From the NCBI GenBank assembly GCA_947579665.1, contig OX388349.1, forward strand, positions 77,070,841 to 77,134,840: 64,000 nt of DNA, in the 5' to 3' direction. The notes under the pieces are model-generated. The model did not search any database, was not told the origin of the DNA, and was given only the letters and a program-made list of their open reading frames with translations. The stretch comes from Sympetrum striolatum (taxonomy: Eukaryota > Arthropoda > Insecta > Odonata > Libellulidae). This document shows positions 47,579 to 59,225 of the stretch, piece by piece. The translations under genes were made by a program, and so were the position numbers. Positions within the stretch are counted from its first letter, which is position 1; every line of letters starts with the position of its first letter.

Positions 47579-50500
47579 AAATTTGGAGGAAAACGAGTGC
47601 ACCGCCGAAGTTTTGTAGCCCATCCACTTTATGATGCAACCGGGAGGATCACGGAGCGAAAGGGATATGCGTGCCGATAGGGCAGAGGGTGAAAGTAGTG
47701 TCATGCCAACACTTCCGTTGGATAGGGGTAACTCAGGCATTACCACATTCTCCCTGGAGGACGCATCATCTCAGGTCGACAGGATCCCGATGCATAAAAC
47801 AGATAGGAAATTTGGAGGAAAACGGGTGCACCGCCGAAGTTTTGTAGCCCATCCACTTTATGATGCAACCGGGAGGATCACGGAGCGAAAGGGATATGCG
47901 TGCCGATAGGGCAGAGGGTGAAAGTAGTGTCATGCCAACACTTCCGTTGGATAGGGGTAACTCAGGCATTACCACATTCTCCCTGGAGGACGCATCATCT
48001 CAGGTCGACAGGATCCCGATGCATAAAACAGATAGGAAATTTGGAGGAAAACGGGTGCACCGCCGAAGTTTTGTAGCCCATCCACTTTATGATGCAACCG
48101 GGAGGATCACGGAGCGAAAGGGATATGCGTGCCGATAGGGCAGAGGGTGAAAGTAGTGTCATGCCAACACTTCCGTTGGATAGGGGTAACTCAGGCATTA
48201 CCACATTCTCCCTGGAGGACGCATCATCTCAGGTCGACAGGATCCCGATGCATAAAACAGATAGGAAATTTGGAGGAAAACGGGTGCACCGCCGAAGTTT
48301 TGTAGCCCATCCACTTTATGATGCAACCGGGAGGATCACGGAGCGAAAGGGATATGCGTGCCGATAGGGCAGAGGGTGAAAGTAGTGTCATGCCAACACT
48401 TCCGTTGGATAGGGGTAACTCAGGCATTACCACATTCTCCCTGGAGGACGCATCATCTCAGGTCGACAGGATCCCGATGCATAAAACAGATAGGAAATTT
48501 GGAGGAAAACGGGTGCACCGCCGAAGTTTTGTAGCCCATCCACTTTATGATGCAACCGGGAGGATCACGGAGCGAAAGGGATATGCGTGCCGATAGGGCA
48601 GAGGGTGAAAGTAGTGTCATGCCAACACTTCCGTTGGATAGGGGTAACTCAGGCATTACCACATTCTCCCTGGAGGACGCATCATCTCAGGTCGACAGGA
48701 TCCCGATGCATAAAACAGATAGGAAATTTGGAGGAAAACGGGTGCACCGCCGAAGTTTTGTAGCCCATCCACTTTATGATGCAACCGGGAGGATCACGGA
48801 GCGAAAGGGATATGCGTGCCGATAGGGCAGAGGGTGAAAGTAGTGTCATGCCAACACTTCCGTTGGATAGGGGTAACTCAGGCATTACCACATTCTCCCT
48901 GGAGGACGCATCATCTCAGGTCGACAGGATCCCGATGCATAAAACAGATAGGAAATTTGGAGGAAAACGGGTGCACCGCCGAAGTTTTGTAGCCCATCCA
49001 CTTTATGATGCAACCGGGAGGATCACGGAGCGAAAGGGATATGCGTGCCGATAGGGCAGAGGGTGAAAGTAGTGTCATGCCAACACTTCCGTTGGATAGG
49101 GGTAACTCAGGCATTACCACATTCTCCCTGGAGGACGCATCATCTCAGGTCGACAGGATCCCGATGCATAAAACAGATAGGAAATTTGGAGGAAAACGGG
49201 TGCACCGCCGAAGTTTTGTAGCCCATCCACTTTATGATGCAACCGGGAGGATCACGGAGCGAAAGGGATATGCGTGCCGATAGGGCAGAGGGTGAAAGTA
49301 GTGTCATGCCAACACTTCCGTTGGATAGGGGTAACTCAGGCATTACCACATTCTCCCTGGAGGACGCATCATCTCAGGTCGACAGGATCCCGATGCATAA
49401 AACAGATAGGAAATTTGGAGGAAAACGGGTGCACCGCCGAAGTTTTGCAGCCCACCCCCTTTATGATGCAACCGGGAGGATCACGGAGCGAAAGGGATGT
49501 GCGTGCCGATAGGGCAGAAGGTGAAAGTAGTGTCATGCCAACACTTCCGTTGGATAGGGGTAACTCAAGCATTACCACATTCTCCCTGGAGGACGCATCA
49601 TCTCAGGTCGACAGGATCCCGATGCATAAAACAGATAGGAAATTTGGAGGAAAACGGGTGCACCGCCGAAGTTTTGTAGCCCATCCACTTTATGATGCAA
49701 CCGGGAGGATCACGGAGCGAAAGGGATATGCGTGCCGATAGGGCAGAAGGTGAAAGTAGTGTCATGCCAACACTTCCGTTGGATAGGGGTAACTCAAGCA
49801 TTACCACATTCTCCCTGGAGGACGCATCATCTCAGGTCGACAGGATCCCGATGCATAAAACAGATAGGAAATTTGGAGGAAAACGGGTGCACCGCCGAAG
49901 TTTTGCAGCCCACCCCCTTTATGATGCAACCGGGAGGATCACGGAGCGAAAGGGATATGCGTGCCGATAGGGCAGAAGGTGAAAGTAGTGTCATGCCAAC
50001 ACTTCCGTTGGATAGGGGTAACTCAGGCATTACCACATTCTCCCTGGAGGACGCATCATCTCAGGTCGACAGGATCCCGATGCATAAAACAGATAGGAAA
50101 TTTGGAGGAAAACGGGTGCACCGCCGAAGTTTTGTAGCCCATCCACTTTATGATGCAACCGGGAGGATCACGGAGCGAAAGGGATATGCGTGCCGATAGG
50201 GCAGAAGGTGAAAGTAGTGTCATGCCAACACTTCCGTTGGATAGGGGTAACTCAAGCATTACCACATTCTCCCTGGAGGACGCATCATCTCAGGTCGACA
50301 GGATCCCGATGCATAAAACAGATAGGAAATTTGGAGGAAAACGGGTGCACCGCCGAAGTTTTGCAGCCCACCCCCTTTATGATGCAACCGGGAGGATCAC
50401 GGAGCGAAAGGGATATGCGTGCCGATAGGGCAGAAGGTGAAAGTAGTGTCATGCCAACACTTCCGTTGGATAGGGGTAACTCAAGCATTACCACATTCTC

Positions 50501-51242
50501 CCTGGAGGACGCATCATCTCAGGTCGACAGGATCCCGATGCATAAAACAGATAGGAAATTTGGAGGAAAACGGGTGCACCGCCGAAGTTTTGCAGCCCAC
50601 CCCCTTTATGATGCAACCGGGAGGATCACGGAGCGAAAGGGATATGCGTGCCGATAGGGCAGAAGGTGAAAGTAGTGTCATGCCAACACTTCCGTTGGAT
50701 AGGGGTAACTCAAGCATTACCACATTCTCCCTGGAGGACGCATCATCTCAGGTCGACAGGATCCCGATGCATAAAACAGATAGGAAATTTGGAGGAAAAC
50801 GGGTGCACCGCCGAAGTTTTGTAGCCCATCCACTTTATGATGCAACCGGGAGGATCACGGAGCGAAAGGGATATGCGTGCCGATAGGGCAGAAGGTGAAA
50901 GTAGTGTCATGCCAACACTTCCGTTGGATAGGGGTAACTCAGGCATTACCACATTCTCCCTGGAGGACGCATCATCTCAGGTCGACAGGATCCCGATGCA
51001 TAAAACAGATAGGAAATTTGGAGGAAAACGGGTGCACCGCCGAAGTTTTGCAGCCCACCCCCTTTATGATGCAACCGGGAGGATCACGGAGCGAAAGGGA
51101 TGTGCGTGCCGATAGGGCAGAAGGTGAAAGTAGTGTCATGCCAACACTTCCGTTGGATAGGGGTAACTCAGGCATTACCACATTCTCCCTGGAGGACGCA
51201 TCATCTCAGGTCGACAGGATCCCGATGCATAAAACAGATAGG
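47579..51242 (+). repeat. 229-bp tandem repeat, copy 2: exactly 16 units
   Basis: 3664 bp is 16 x 229. Four diagnostic positions distinguish units: TTTTG(T/C)AG, GAT(A/G)TGCG, GCAGA(G/A)GG and CTCA(G/A)GC. Units 1-8 are T-A-G-G. Units 9-16 read C-G-A-A, T-A-A-A, C-A-A-G, T-A-A-A, C-A-A-A, C-A-A-A, T-A-A-G, C-G-A-G. Unit 1 and unit 16 equal the two units of copy 1. The first half is homogenised; the second half is a mosaic. Open frames of 92 or 155 codons inside it follow from the T/C site, where T makes a TAG. Confidence 0.95.
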
Positions 51243-52232
51243 CTGATTGAGAAATCAAAATTAGACGATGAAAGTGGAACCGGGACCGTGCTAAGACTCG
51301 TAGATAAAGTTACGTTACCTCCATACTCCATTATCCTCCGCAAAGTGATAAACGAAGACCTCAAAGGAAGGGAAATCTGCGTCATTGAAAAGGATCAACA
51401 CGTGGCGGCAATGAGTGTACTTGCAAAAATGTCAGATAAAGGAACCGCACCCGTTTTGTTGGCAAACTTTACTAACAACCTACAAATTTTGAGACGAAGA
51501 ATTCCGATACTAGTAGACTGCTTCAACGAAGGCAGTAGAATCAATTCCCTACAAGTAATAGAAGGGAGGGAATCTGAAATGTGGCCCGAGTCGAATGGAA
51601 AATGTGATCTGTCCTCCTTGTTTGATTATACGAACGTACCGGGAGAGGCGAGATCATCCCTTGAGGAGTTAATTGCGGAATCGACAGATGTCTTCGCCGA
51701 TGCAGATTCACCCTTAGGACACACGGATTAGGTGAAGCACAAAATCGACGTTGGAGGAGCAGAACCAAGTAAGAAACGGTCCTACTGTGTGCCTCATTCA
51801 CTGCGCCCAATCTTAGACAAAGCCATTTCGGGTATGCTAGATGAAGGAATCATTTCACCATCCACTAGCCCTTGGTCGGAGGCGATAATCTTAGTTACAG
51901 GCCCTGCATCGATTATCGTGCGCTCTGAATACCCCTTTGACATTTAGTACTGTCCTGACAAAAATATTCCGCATTCGGATGCTCTATCGCGTGCTCCTCA
52001 ATTAATTACTCCCTTCCCCATAACGGATATTCTCCCAGAAGATAATTTAGAGTCCCCAGATAAAGCGCGGGAACAGCCGCGGCCCCTACTAGTTAGCCGC
52101 GATCCTCTAGAAGCAGCGCCATCTCCACCAGTTAACGTTCCTGTATTGCCGGTCCCAGCCCCTCCCAAAGCGACTACTACACAGCGGCACCAGTTTATCC
52201 TGAGACCACTGCCAGGAAGGAGGCTGAATTAA
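51243..52232 (+). pseudogene. pol: Defective pol remnant, copy 2
   Basis: Same content as in copy 1: connector, TAG (51729-51731), RT start to SPWSEAIILV, junction, TAG (51945-51947), DALSRAPQ and Pro-rich tail to TAA at 52230-52232. Because 14 extra units add 3206 bp (remainder 2 on division by three), this part is in a different frame from the upstream protease side than in copy 1. RT core, RNase H and integrase are absent. Confidence 0.85.
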
Positions 52233-52862
52233 ACAGCAGGTTGCAGCCGTGTACCCACCCTTGCTCTCCTGGGAGCTGCCGTTGGGATACTCTGGCCCTG
52301 AGGAGGAGACAACATCAACCACCGACGAGGACGGGATTCCAACAACCGCTACTCTGGGCGCTGGATTCCTCGCGGCCATGCTGACATCTGCCAGGAGGAT
52401 ATACCCGGAGATTTCCACGAGGGACCTCGCCGCAGCAACCACGGTACCGGCAGTGAACATGTTTAGTGTCGTGTAGCCTGGGACTATAACAACCAACATG
52501 TGTAGTGTCGTGTGGACAGGGACTATAACAACGAACATTCTTATGCATCCTATTTAAGTTACTGTTTAGTGTTAATGATCAGTGATGCTCCTTTTTTTAG
52601 GACACTCTTGTGGTAGGTTAATTAATTTTTTTTGTTGCCTTTGGATTTTTGTATTTTTCACTCTTCTTTGTGTTATATTGGCTCTTTCTAGGATATAATA
52701 ATCAGTGAAAAGTGACATTCCTGTGGTAGGTTAATTGATTTTTTGTTGCTTTTGCGTAATTGTATTTTTTTTCTCTCTTTTCTTAATTGTGTTGTATTGA
52801 TGTAAACATGTAACGGTGACTCGATTTCGTCGCACCCCGGATCTTAATTGCCGATGGGGTGA
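52233..52862 (+). other. 3' noncoding part of internal copy 2 with polypurine tract
   Basis: Same as 45082-45711. The tract GATGGGGTGA is at 52853-52862. Confidence 0.65.
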
Positions 52863-53577
52863 TGTCGTAATCGTCAAGATTACGACGGGCACAATTGCGA
52901 CGGGCTATACGAGTACGGTCGGAGGAGGCGAGGCGATGGAAGCATGGGTCTCGCACGCGTCCGTGAGGGAAAGAACGCCATATCCACTACGGGACGATTT
53001 ATTGCGGCGCCTAGGGGCGGACGCTAGGAGTTGCTCCTTAGGGCCGCTGCACAGACGCGTGCACTGTTTCCAAGCATTGCTCTAGAAGCTTCCACGTCAC
53101 AATCCTTTGACCGGACTCAGTATATAAGCCCGTGGATTTTTAGGGAAAATCAGAGCGTCCCTCGCTCTCGCTTGCTGACAGTGTCTGCCTACAGACTTCG
53201 GCAAGTGAGAGCGACCCCCGGCTGACCGAGTCTGCCCAAAGACTTCGGCCGGGGTTCCCCGCTTCTCAACCCACCCCGGCTGACCGAGTCTGCCCAAAGA
53301 CTTCGGCCGGGATTCCCCGTTTCTCAACCCACCCTGGCTGACCGAGTCTGCCCAAAGACTTCGGCCGGGATTCCCCGCTTCTCAACCCACCCTGGCTGAC
53401 CGAGTCTACCCAAAGACTTCGGCCGGGATTCCCCGCATCCGACCAACCCCGTAAGGGCTTCTTCCGTTCCCCAACAGATCGAGTCACCATAATCGTAAGA
53501 TAAAAAATAAACTAATTATTATCATCCAAAAGTATATATTTTCATTCAATTCCTAAAGTCGACCAACCGCTACGACA
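52863..53577 (+). repeat. LTR 3 (715 bp)
   Basis: Same ends as LTRs 1 and 2, but with four instead of two 58-bp hairpin units and an extra AT-rich stretch of about 134 bp (about 53438-53570) before the final CGCTACGACA. In LTRs 1 and 2 this stretch is missing between CCCCGC and TACGACA, with CCGC at both ends of the missing piece, suggesting a microhomology deletion. The right flank is ATCC. Confidence 0.9.
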
Positions 53578-54640
53578 ATCCAGTGTTAACCGAAAATCTT
53601 CTTCGTCACCGTAATTAAATTTCACGAAACTCTAAGGAATTTTTATTGGGTGGTTTTACGCGTTTTCTTATTTTGGAGAACGGCGAAAGAATTTGAAGAG
53701 GATTTCCTCAAACGGCTAATTAGTCAATACGAGGTAATTAAGAGTGGCGATGCGAAATATTCGCTTTGGATTTTAAGAATACTTTTGGAGTGTTGGGACA
53801 GGAATGTTAATCACGAGTCTCTCCTACGCCGCGAACAAAAAATAATCGCCCCTCTTCTCCGGAATCGCCTCAAAGCACTCTTCACTATGTGAGAATACAC
53901 GGAACGGAATGAGTTTTCGTAAAGAGAAGTTTCATTAACATTGTGCTCACGCTATTAGTTGGGAAGTATTGGTTGTTCTGTCACAACATTGCTGACAGCA
54001 GCGGATGGCCATTTAAAACTGATAATTGTAGTGAGGGGTGTCACATTCCCCTTAGTTAATTCGGAAAGGATTTACTGTACTTGTGTTTTCGTTCAAATTA
54101 CTATTTCGTGAAACTTTTCTCAAAGTTTTACTGCAAATGATGCTCACAGCAAAACCTCTTTTCTCTTTGGTAAATACGTTTCCTCTGTTGTATGCATCGG
54201 TCGGAATGAGAAACTTTGCTAATTTGCGGAATGTCTACAGTATTTGTAGAATCCTAAGCTCACAAGATTTTATTTCACAAAATTCTGGTCCCGAGAAGGA
54301 ATTAAGTGATTTTGTAACATCAAAAGACTTTCCTTCTACTTATATGTAATATATAATGTATCAGTTACAAAATTCCATGTTACCAGATATAAAAATGAAC
54401 TTGACTTTACATTTACAATGCAATACTAGCAGTAAAGTGTTAGTGGCGGCAAACGATTCCCTCAGAATATTTTTTTTTCATTTGGAAGATCCAAACTTGT
54501 CCGAATTCAATCTTAACTGGAGTAAATTCAGAATTATTTTTAAGAAGTTTTCGTTTCGCAAATTGGAAGGAGCTCCATCGATCTTATACTCTGGAGGAAA
54601 CCCAAAATAAGGTTTTAATTAAGAAATTCTAATCAAGCGA
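53578..54640. other. AT-rich flank, no gene recognised
   Basis: Three plus-strand frames of 80-88 codons (53650-53892, 54083-54349, 54356-54610) have no recognised motif and no consistent codon signal. Confidence 0.4.
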
Positions 54641-54649
54641 TCCCGTGGA

Positions 54650-55000
54650 GCTTAATTGTCTCTTGGCCCTCCTTGGCTTTTGACCTCTTGTCCTCCCACG
54701 CACCAAATTGCGTATCGCTATAGCAACATTGCAGACTCCTTGGCCTTCCGCTTTGCGAAGGTCAAGACCATGAGGTGACCAACGGCCCTCACTTTAGATA
54801 TGTGAGGAATCCCGCCACTGTCCTCTGAATTCGGATTGGGCGTGTCGACCCTGAAACACGTGACCCCTGTGCACGTGACCCCCTTTCTCACGTGAACTGT
54901 GCACACGTGACGCAGAACCCAAACAGACGTATCCAGACGATGACGAAAATTACTCTTGCCGTTCGGAAAAACGTCACAAGGACACGCGTGTCTGGAAGAT
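54650..55000. promoter_or_regulatory. Candidate cis-regulatory module: four CACGTG E-boxes
   Basis: CACGTG occurs at 54857-54862, 54872-54877, 54889-54894 and 54904-54909, each followed by A, spaced 15, 17 and 15 bp. A further palindrome ACACGCGTGT lies near 54982. The block is GC-richer than its flanks and also holds AAGGTCAAG and AGGTGACC words near 54767-54781. CACGTG is bound by bHLH and bHLH-PAS factors. Whether any gene is controlled is unknown. Confidence 0.4.
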
Positions 55001-58000
55001 TGAGCTCGTTGAAGTGATATTTACCTTTAGAGTATTTTGAAAGGTTTGGATAGAAAATCACGCAGACTCTTGCTTTCATGGATAATGTGTGAACTACATA
55101 CATATAAATGGAGAACATACACAAATTATTAAATACTTATAGATTGGTCAACAACGATAAATATAAGCTCCTCTCAAGTTAATACCCCTTCTGCATTACC
55201 CAAGTGAAAAGGACTACCACTAGATTGCATGTAATTCGTATAAGTTATGTATGATTGAATCTACGTTTTTTTTCGATTCCTTATTTGAACGTACAGATAT
55301 TTTACACTTTCATCTCATTCCCATAATTACACGATCCTTCATTTTAACGTATTCTTAAGTTCAGTGTCAGGATATGCTTGAAGATGCAGCCGTAGATGAC
55401 TGAATGCCTTCAGGGTTTAATACAATAAGGACGCATTGATATGAAGTCTTTCTTCAGAGACAATGCAATGTTGAAATTTTACTAACATCTGAATCAAAAG
55501 ATAAGGGAAAAATTGTGATTTTAGATTAATTATTCGCGTTGTATCACATCATGAGTGTGGATTTTTTGGTTTTCACCCATTCATTTTCGTTCTTAGAAAA
55601 TATTCACACCATTTAATCAAGGTTAAATTGGCATTTCAGGATTTTTTTTAATTCCTATTTTTTAAATTTCTAACCAATGTTAAAGCTACAGTATGTATGT
55701 GTTATTACGTTTTTTCTTTCCTTTTTTGAGTTCGAGCATATGAAGTGTATGCTATTTGAAACATACTTTTCAGATTCCTCTTTAGCAATTATTTCGAAAA
55801 ACGTCATAAAATTATTATATTTTATAAATAAACATTCAATAATTCCTATCAACCAATACCTAGGGCAACTATCAATACCTATAAATCAATCTCTCAACAA
55901 ATATTAACAGTTTGCAAAATTTGGATGGCTCAAATTAAACGCAAAGTTAGAACATGAGAGAAAAGTATGACCGTTGAATAACCAGTGAAGAATTGTTAGA
56001 ATAATTTTATTTCTGTCAACTTTTATGCAATATTTCAGCACCATGTGTGGATAAGAAAGGTACCTTATACAGGAGTGAACTATATTACAGTTATCTCAAA
56101 GATGAATTTCCTAATTGATAAAAACTTACTTTAATAACAATAAATTTTGCTAAAGATTTTCAGTCGAGGAAAATGCAGAAACCGCATTTCGGTATTCAGT
56201 TCAAATTCCAATTTTAACCCTTTTCACTTTGCTATTCTCTAAAAATAGGTAACTGCACATCGTTTCGCTGAGAACAATTTTCTTCGCCCCAATTTTACGT
56301 CGAAGGACCGTTACGTGCAATTACCATTCAGTTCCGAGAGTCACGGATAAACGATTCCCTAAATTCTGAAGAGTAATCAGACGCTGTTAGACGCGGTTTC
56401 GTTTCCTCCGACCCTTGTACGGAACGAGAGCACCAGCTAAGGATGCTCTGAAGCATTCAGTTGATGCTAACCTGGATACTTGCTGCTTTCAAAGTTCTCG
56501 CTTGAATGCTCACAGCGATAGCAGAGCAGTTTTCACTATTGATGCTCTATTCAAGAGAATTGTTTCTCGTGTTAGCGTAATGCGATTTTATCCTAGAGTT
56601 GGATAATAATATTGATTTAATCTAATTTTACTTTCGAATCATTATTATATTAAGTCGATAGTACTCTGTTTCTTAGAATTTGAACCGATGCTACCAAGTG
56701 AGTGTTATTTATAAAAAAATTGAGAAAACTTGAAGTTAACTGTTGGCAATGAAAAATGACCAGTAATATAAAAATAACAATTTGAAACTTCCACATTTTT
56801 CTAGTTCATCATTAAGTCGATCATGATTATGAAATGAATGGTTTGATACTGGTTAGTATTAAAGTTATGTTAAGTTGATTTTTATTTTATTTGTTATGGA
56901 GTTCCACAAAATAGACGCTTTATCAATTATTTTGAGTTAAGATTAGTTCTGCGATTGAAAAATTATTTATCTCACACAAATTCGATAGATCGTTTATGGT
57001 CCATATTGCCACAATAATGGAAAATGTTAGATAAAGGAAAACATTATATGAGGATAACGGATTTCTAATAGAATTTAACATTTGCCAATAAATGCTAATT
57101 ACGTGCTAGTGTACGCAATTGATCTAGCTCAGCCCATTAGGTAAGTTCACTGCAGAGTTTTTACATGTACGACCCTCGGGCCTCAAAGTATAATCTTATT
57201 CATATTTTCACCATTTCAAACTTGCAAATATCCTTTTATATGTATATTGTTACTCAGCATTGCCCTTGGCGTTGGGTGGAAATAAAATGAGAAATATTCT
57301 CTCTCAGCACTCCAAATAAATAAACTTGTTTACCAACGCATATTTGAGCGCATAAAACTCACTGTTGAAATTTGACCTAAGTATGCGTATGTATAAAATG
57401 CCTTTTGGTGGATCTCATGGTTTGGTCCACTGCTTCCCAAATATTCTCGTTAAATTACAACTTCTTATCCATTCAAACCTGCGGCCATTATTTGGAAACA
57501 TATTGCACACAGATGTCGATCGTTTAATCCTCCTTTATCGGATATATCTGTTGATATCGTGCTAGATACCATTTCAAGACCAAAGTATAGCACGTACCTC
57601 GTGTTCTCCGCACCCCTGATCACATGCTAAGTTTGCCTACCGGTAAAATGGACCCTGCATCTCCCATAAGTATTCCCATACATTCTTAGGGGAATTCCTA
57701 TTTTTTCAATTGGCTTCTACAACGCACGAAAGTCTTAGACTCCTATATCTAAACGGAGAAAGTGAGAGGCGTGTGGGCGACGAGGCCTGGGCATCTTCGA
57801 CCACCGATTCAGAAGCCGAGATTGGATATCGCTCGAGCGACGTATTTTGAAAATGAATGGCAATTAGTGATTTCAACGGTCGGTGGGCAGACATCGATGA
57901 TAAGATGTGGGAGAGGCCGTCGGGTGAGCGGTTTCCGCATTTTGAAATTCCTCCTTTCTAAGGATCGCTTTCGCCAGATCTTGCGAAACAGTGCCATTCC

Positions 58001-58570
58001 AGTTATAATTTGATCGCTCAAATTAACGGATTGCCTAATTTCACTCTCAGAGTTCATTAACTGGAGCTTTCGATACACATTCCAATTGTTTTCCATTCTG
58101 ATCACTCTATTTAATCGGCATTCATTATTTTACGCTTCTCCCTCTGCGTCACGAGGAAAAACCTCACCCCATCACCACCTACCAAGACAACACACCTTAA
58201 ATACCCCACCACCGATTTCGCTTAGTACAGCTCCCCACAAAAAAAAATTCGAACGGCATAGTCGTAGCTGCATGAGATTGGGGCGCTTTGACATTCTGGA
58301 CTTGGTAACATCAGATGGCCGAGCGATAGGATGGCTCCTATCGTGAGATCCCAGGGAATGCGATAAAATGTGGTATGCGGTATATTAGAAGGGTATTTTC
58401 TAAAGAGTGGCTGTAAGTTAGAAACAGATTCCTCTTTACTCGTTATTAGGAGACCCAACATTTTCCACGTCTCATAATTTCCGGCTCCCCGAATATTGAC
58501 GACTAAAACTCATATCTAAAATAACATTTATAGTTTAATAGAAGTATAAAATATGTTAAATTAGTCATAA
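55001..58570. other. AT-rich DNA, no gene recognised
   Basis: Short frames only. About 56270-56620 and 57700-58350 are somewhat richer in GC and hold frames of 63-98 codons on both strands without recognised domains. Confidence 0.4.
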
Positions 58571-58571
58571 T

Positions 58572-58645
58572 ATTAAAAGTTTTAAAGGTTCATTTTATAG
58601 GAAACCATTATTTTTAAACCGTCGTTCGTAGCAGTTAAAAGACTA
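58572..58645 (+). repeat. Direct repeat A
   Basis: AAAGGTTCATTTTATAGGAA and a following CCGTCG word recur, diverged, at 59160-59225. The two copies lie on either side of a SINE head. Confidence 0.5.
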
Positions 58646-58799
58646 CATCATATTTTAAAATGGACGAGGGTTGCGAATTTTCTCAAACCATATTTCCATA
58701 AATAAAATAAAGCAGTAAAATATTTACTCTACGATTATCTTAAGAAAATCACAATCACGCAAGGCGTATCGATAACTCAACGTTCAGTATTTCTCACTT

Positions 58800-58932
58800 T
58801 TATCTGTAGTAGAATTATTATGAGCGATTCGACAGCGGAAATCATTTCGCTCGTATTGTCCCATCGGGAATCGAACCCTAGATCGCCTACATCAAGTCGA
58901 ACGAGATACCCAATTGGCTATCCGGGGCCTCA
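58800..58932 (-). mobile_element. tRNA-derived SINE head (minus strand)
   Basis: Minus strand: GGATAGCCAATTGGGTATC supplies an A box and CTAGGGTTCGATTCCCGATG a B box at tRNA-like spacing. The T stem pairs at four of five positions, but the acceptor stem does not, so it is not a functional tRNA. The sequence continues (toward lower coordinates) into a non-tRNA body. The plus-strand frame reading HRESNPRSP is a familiar by-product of such SINE heads. Confidence 0.6.
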
Positions 58933-59159
58933 ATCAATATTGGCATTAAAATTCCTCGAGTGCTCCGTTCTGACTTGGCCTATCATAACAATTACAATCA
59001 TGACAGACACCACTTAATCGTTTTGCGAACACCATGCCGCTGTAGGTGGTCTTTCAACACAATTAAAAAAGAATAGCGGTTGCGGGAAAATGCGAGACGT
59101 TACAGCAAATTAGTTTCAATGTTCATCTACTCGAACTCACAATACGTATTTGTCAGAAT

Positions 59160-59225
59160 TTAAAAAAGTTCGAAAGGTTCATTTTTAGGAAACCAACCGT
59201 TTCATTCCGTCGCGGTATTAAGATA
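59160..59225 (+). repeat. Direct repeat B
   Basis: Diverged copy of 58572-58645 (GAAAGGTTCATTTTTAGGAA, then CCGTCGCGG). Confidence 0.5.

Larger units (their letters stand above)
41767..53577 (+). mobile_element. Composite Ty3/gypsy-type non-autonomous LTR retrotransposon: LTR-internal-LTR-internal-LTR
   Basis: Three LTRs in the same orientation (starts 41767, 45712, 52863) enclose two internal regions. Each LTR begins TGTCGTA and ends TACGACA, a 7-bp inverted repeat with TG/CA ends. The whole block is flanked by ATCC (41763-41766 and 53578-53581), a 4-bp duplication as made by gypsy-type integrases. Each internal region has a PBS, a PPT and a pol remnant in the order protease, connector, RT start, RNase H end, tail. 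Gag is almost gone, and the RT core and integrase are deleted identically in both copies, so the deletions predate the duplication. LTR-to-LTR spacing is 3945 bp and 7151 bp, and the excess equals 14 units of an internal 229-bp repeat. No env is seen. Mobilisation would need proteins from a relative. Confidence 0.9.

Noticed and set aside
47631..51115. Series of repeated 92- and 155-codon frames, as if a multigene family or repeat protein
   Set aside because: They come from the 229-bp array whose unit is not a multiple of three; the frame changes at every unit, so no long repeat protein is encoded.
47579..51242. CRISPR-like array
   Set aside because: The unit is 229 bp with no unique spacers, and the context is a eukaryotic retroelement.
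58860..58932. Functional tRNA gene
   Set aside because: A and B boxes are present but acceptor pairing fails; a SINE head fits better.
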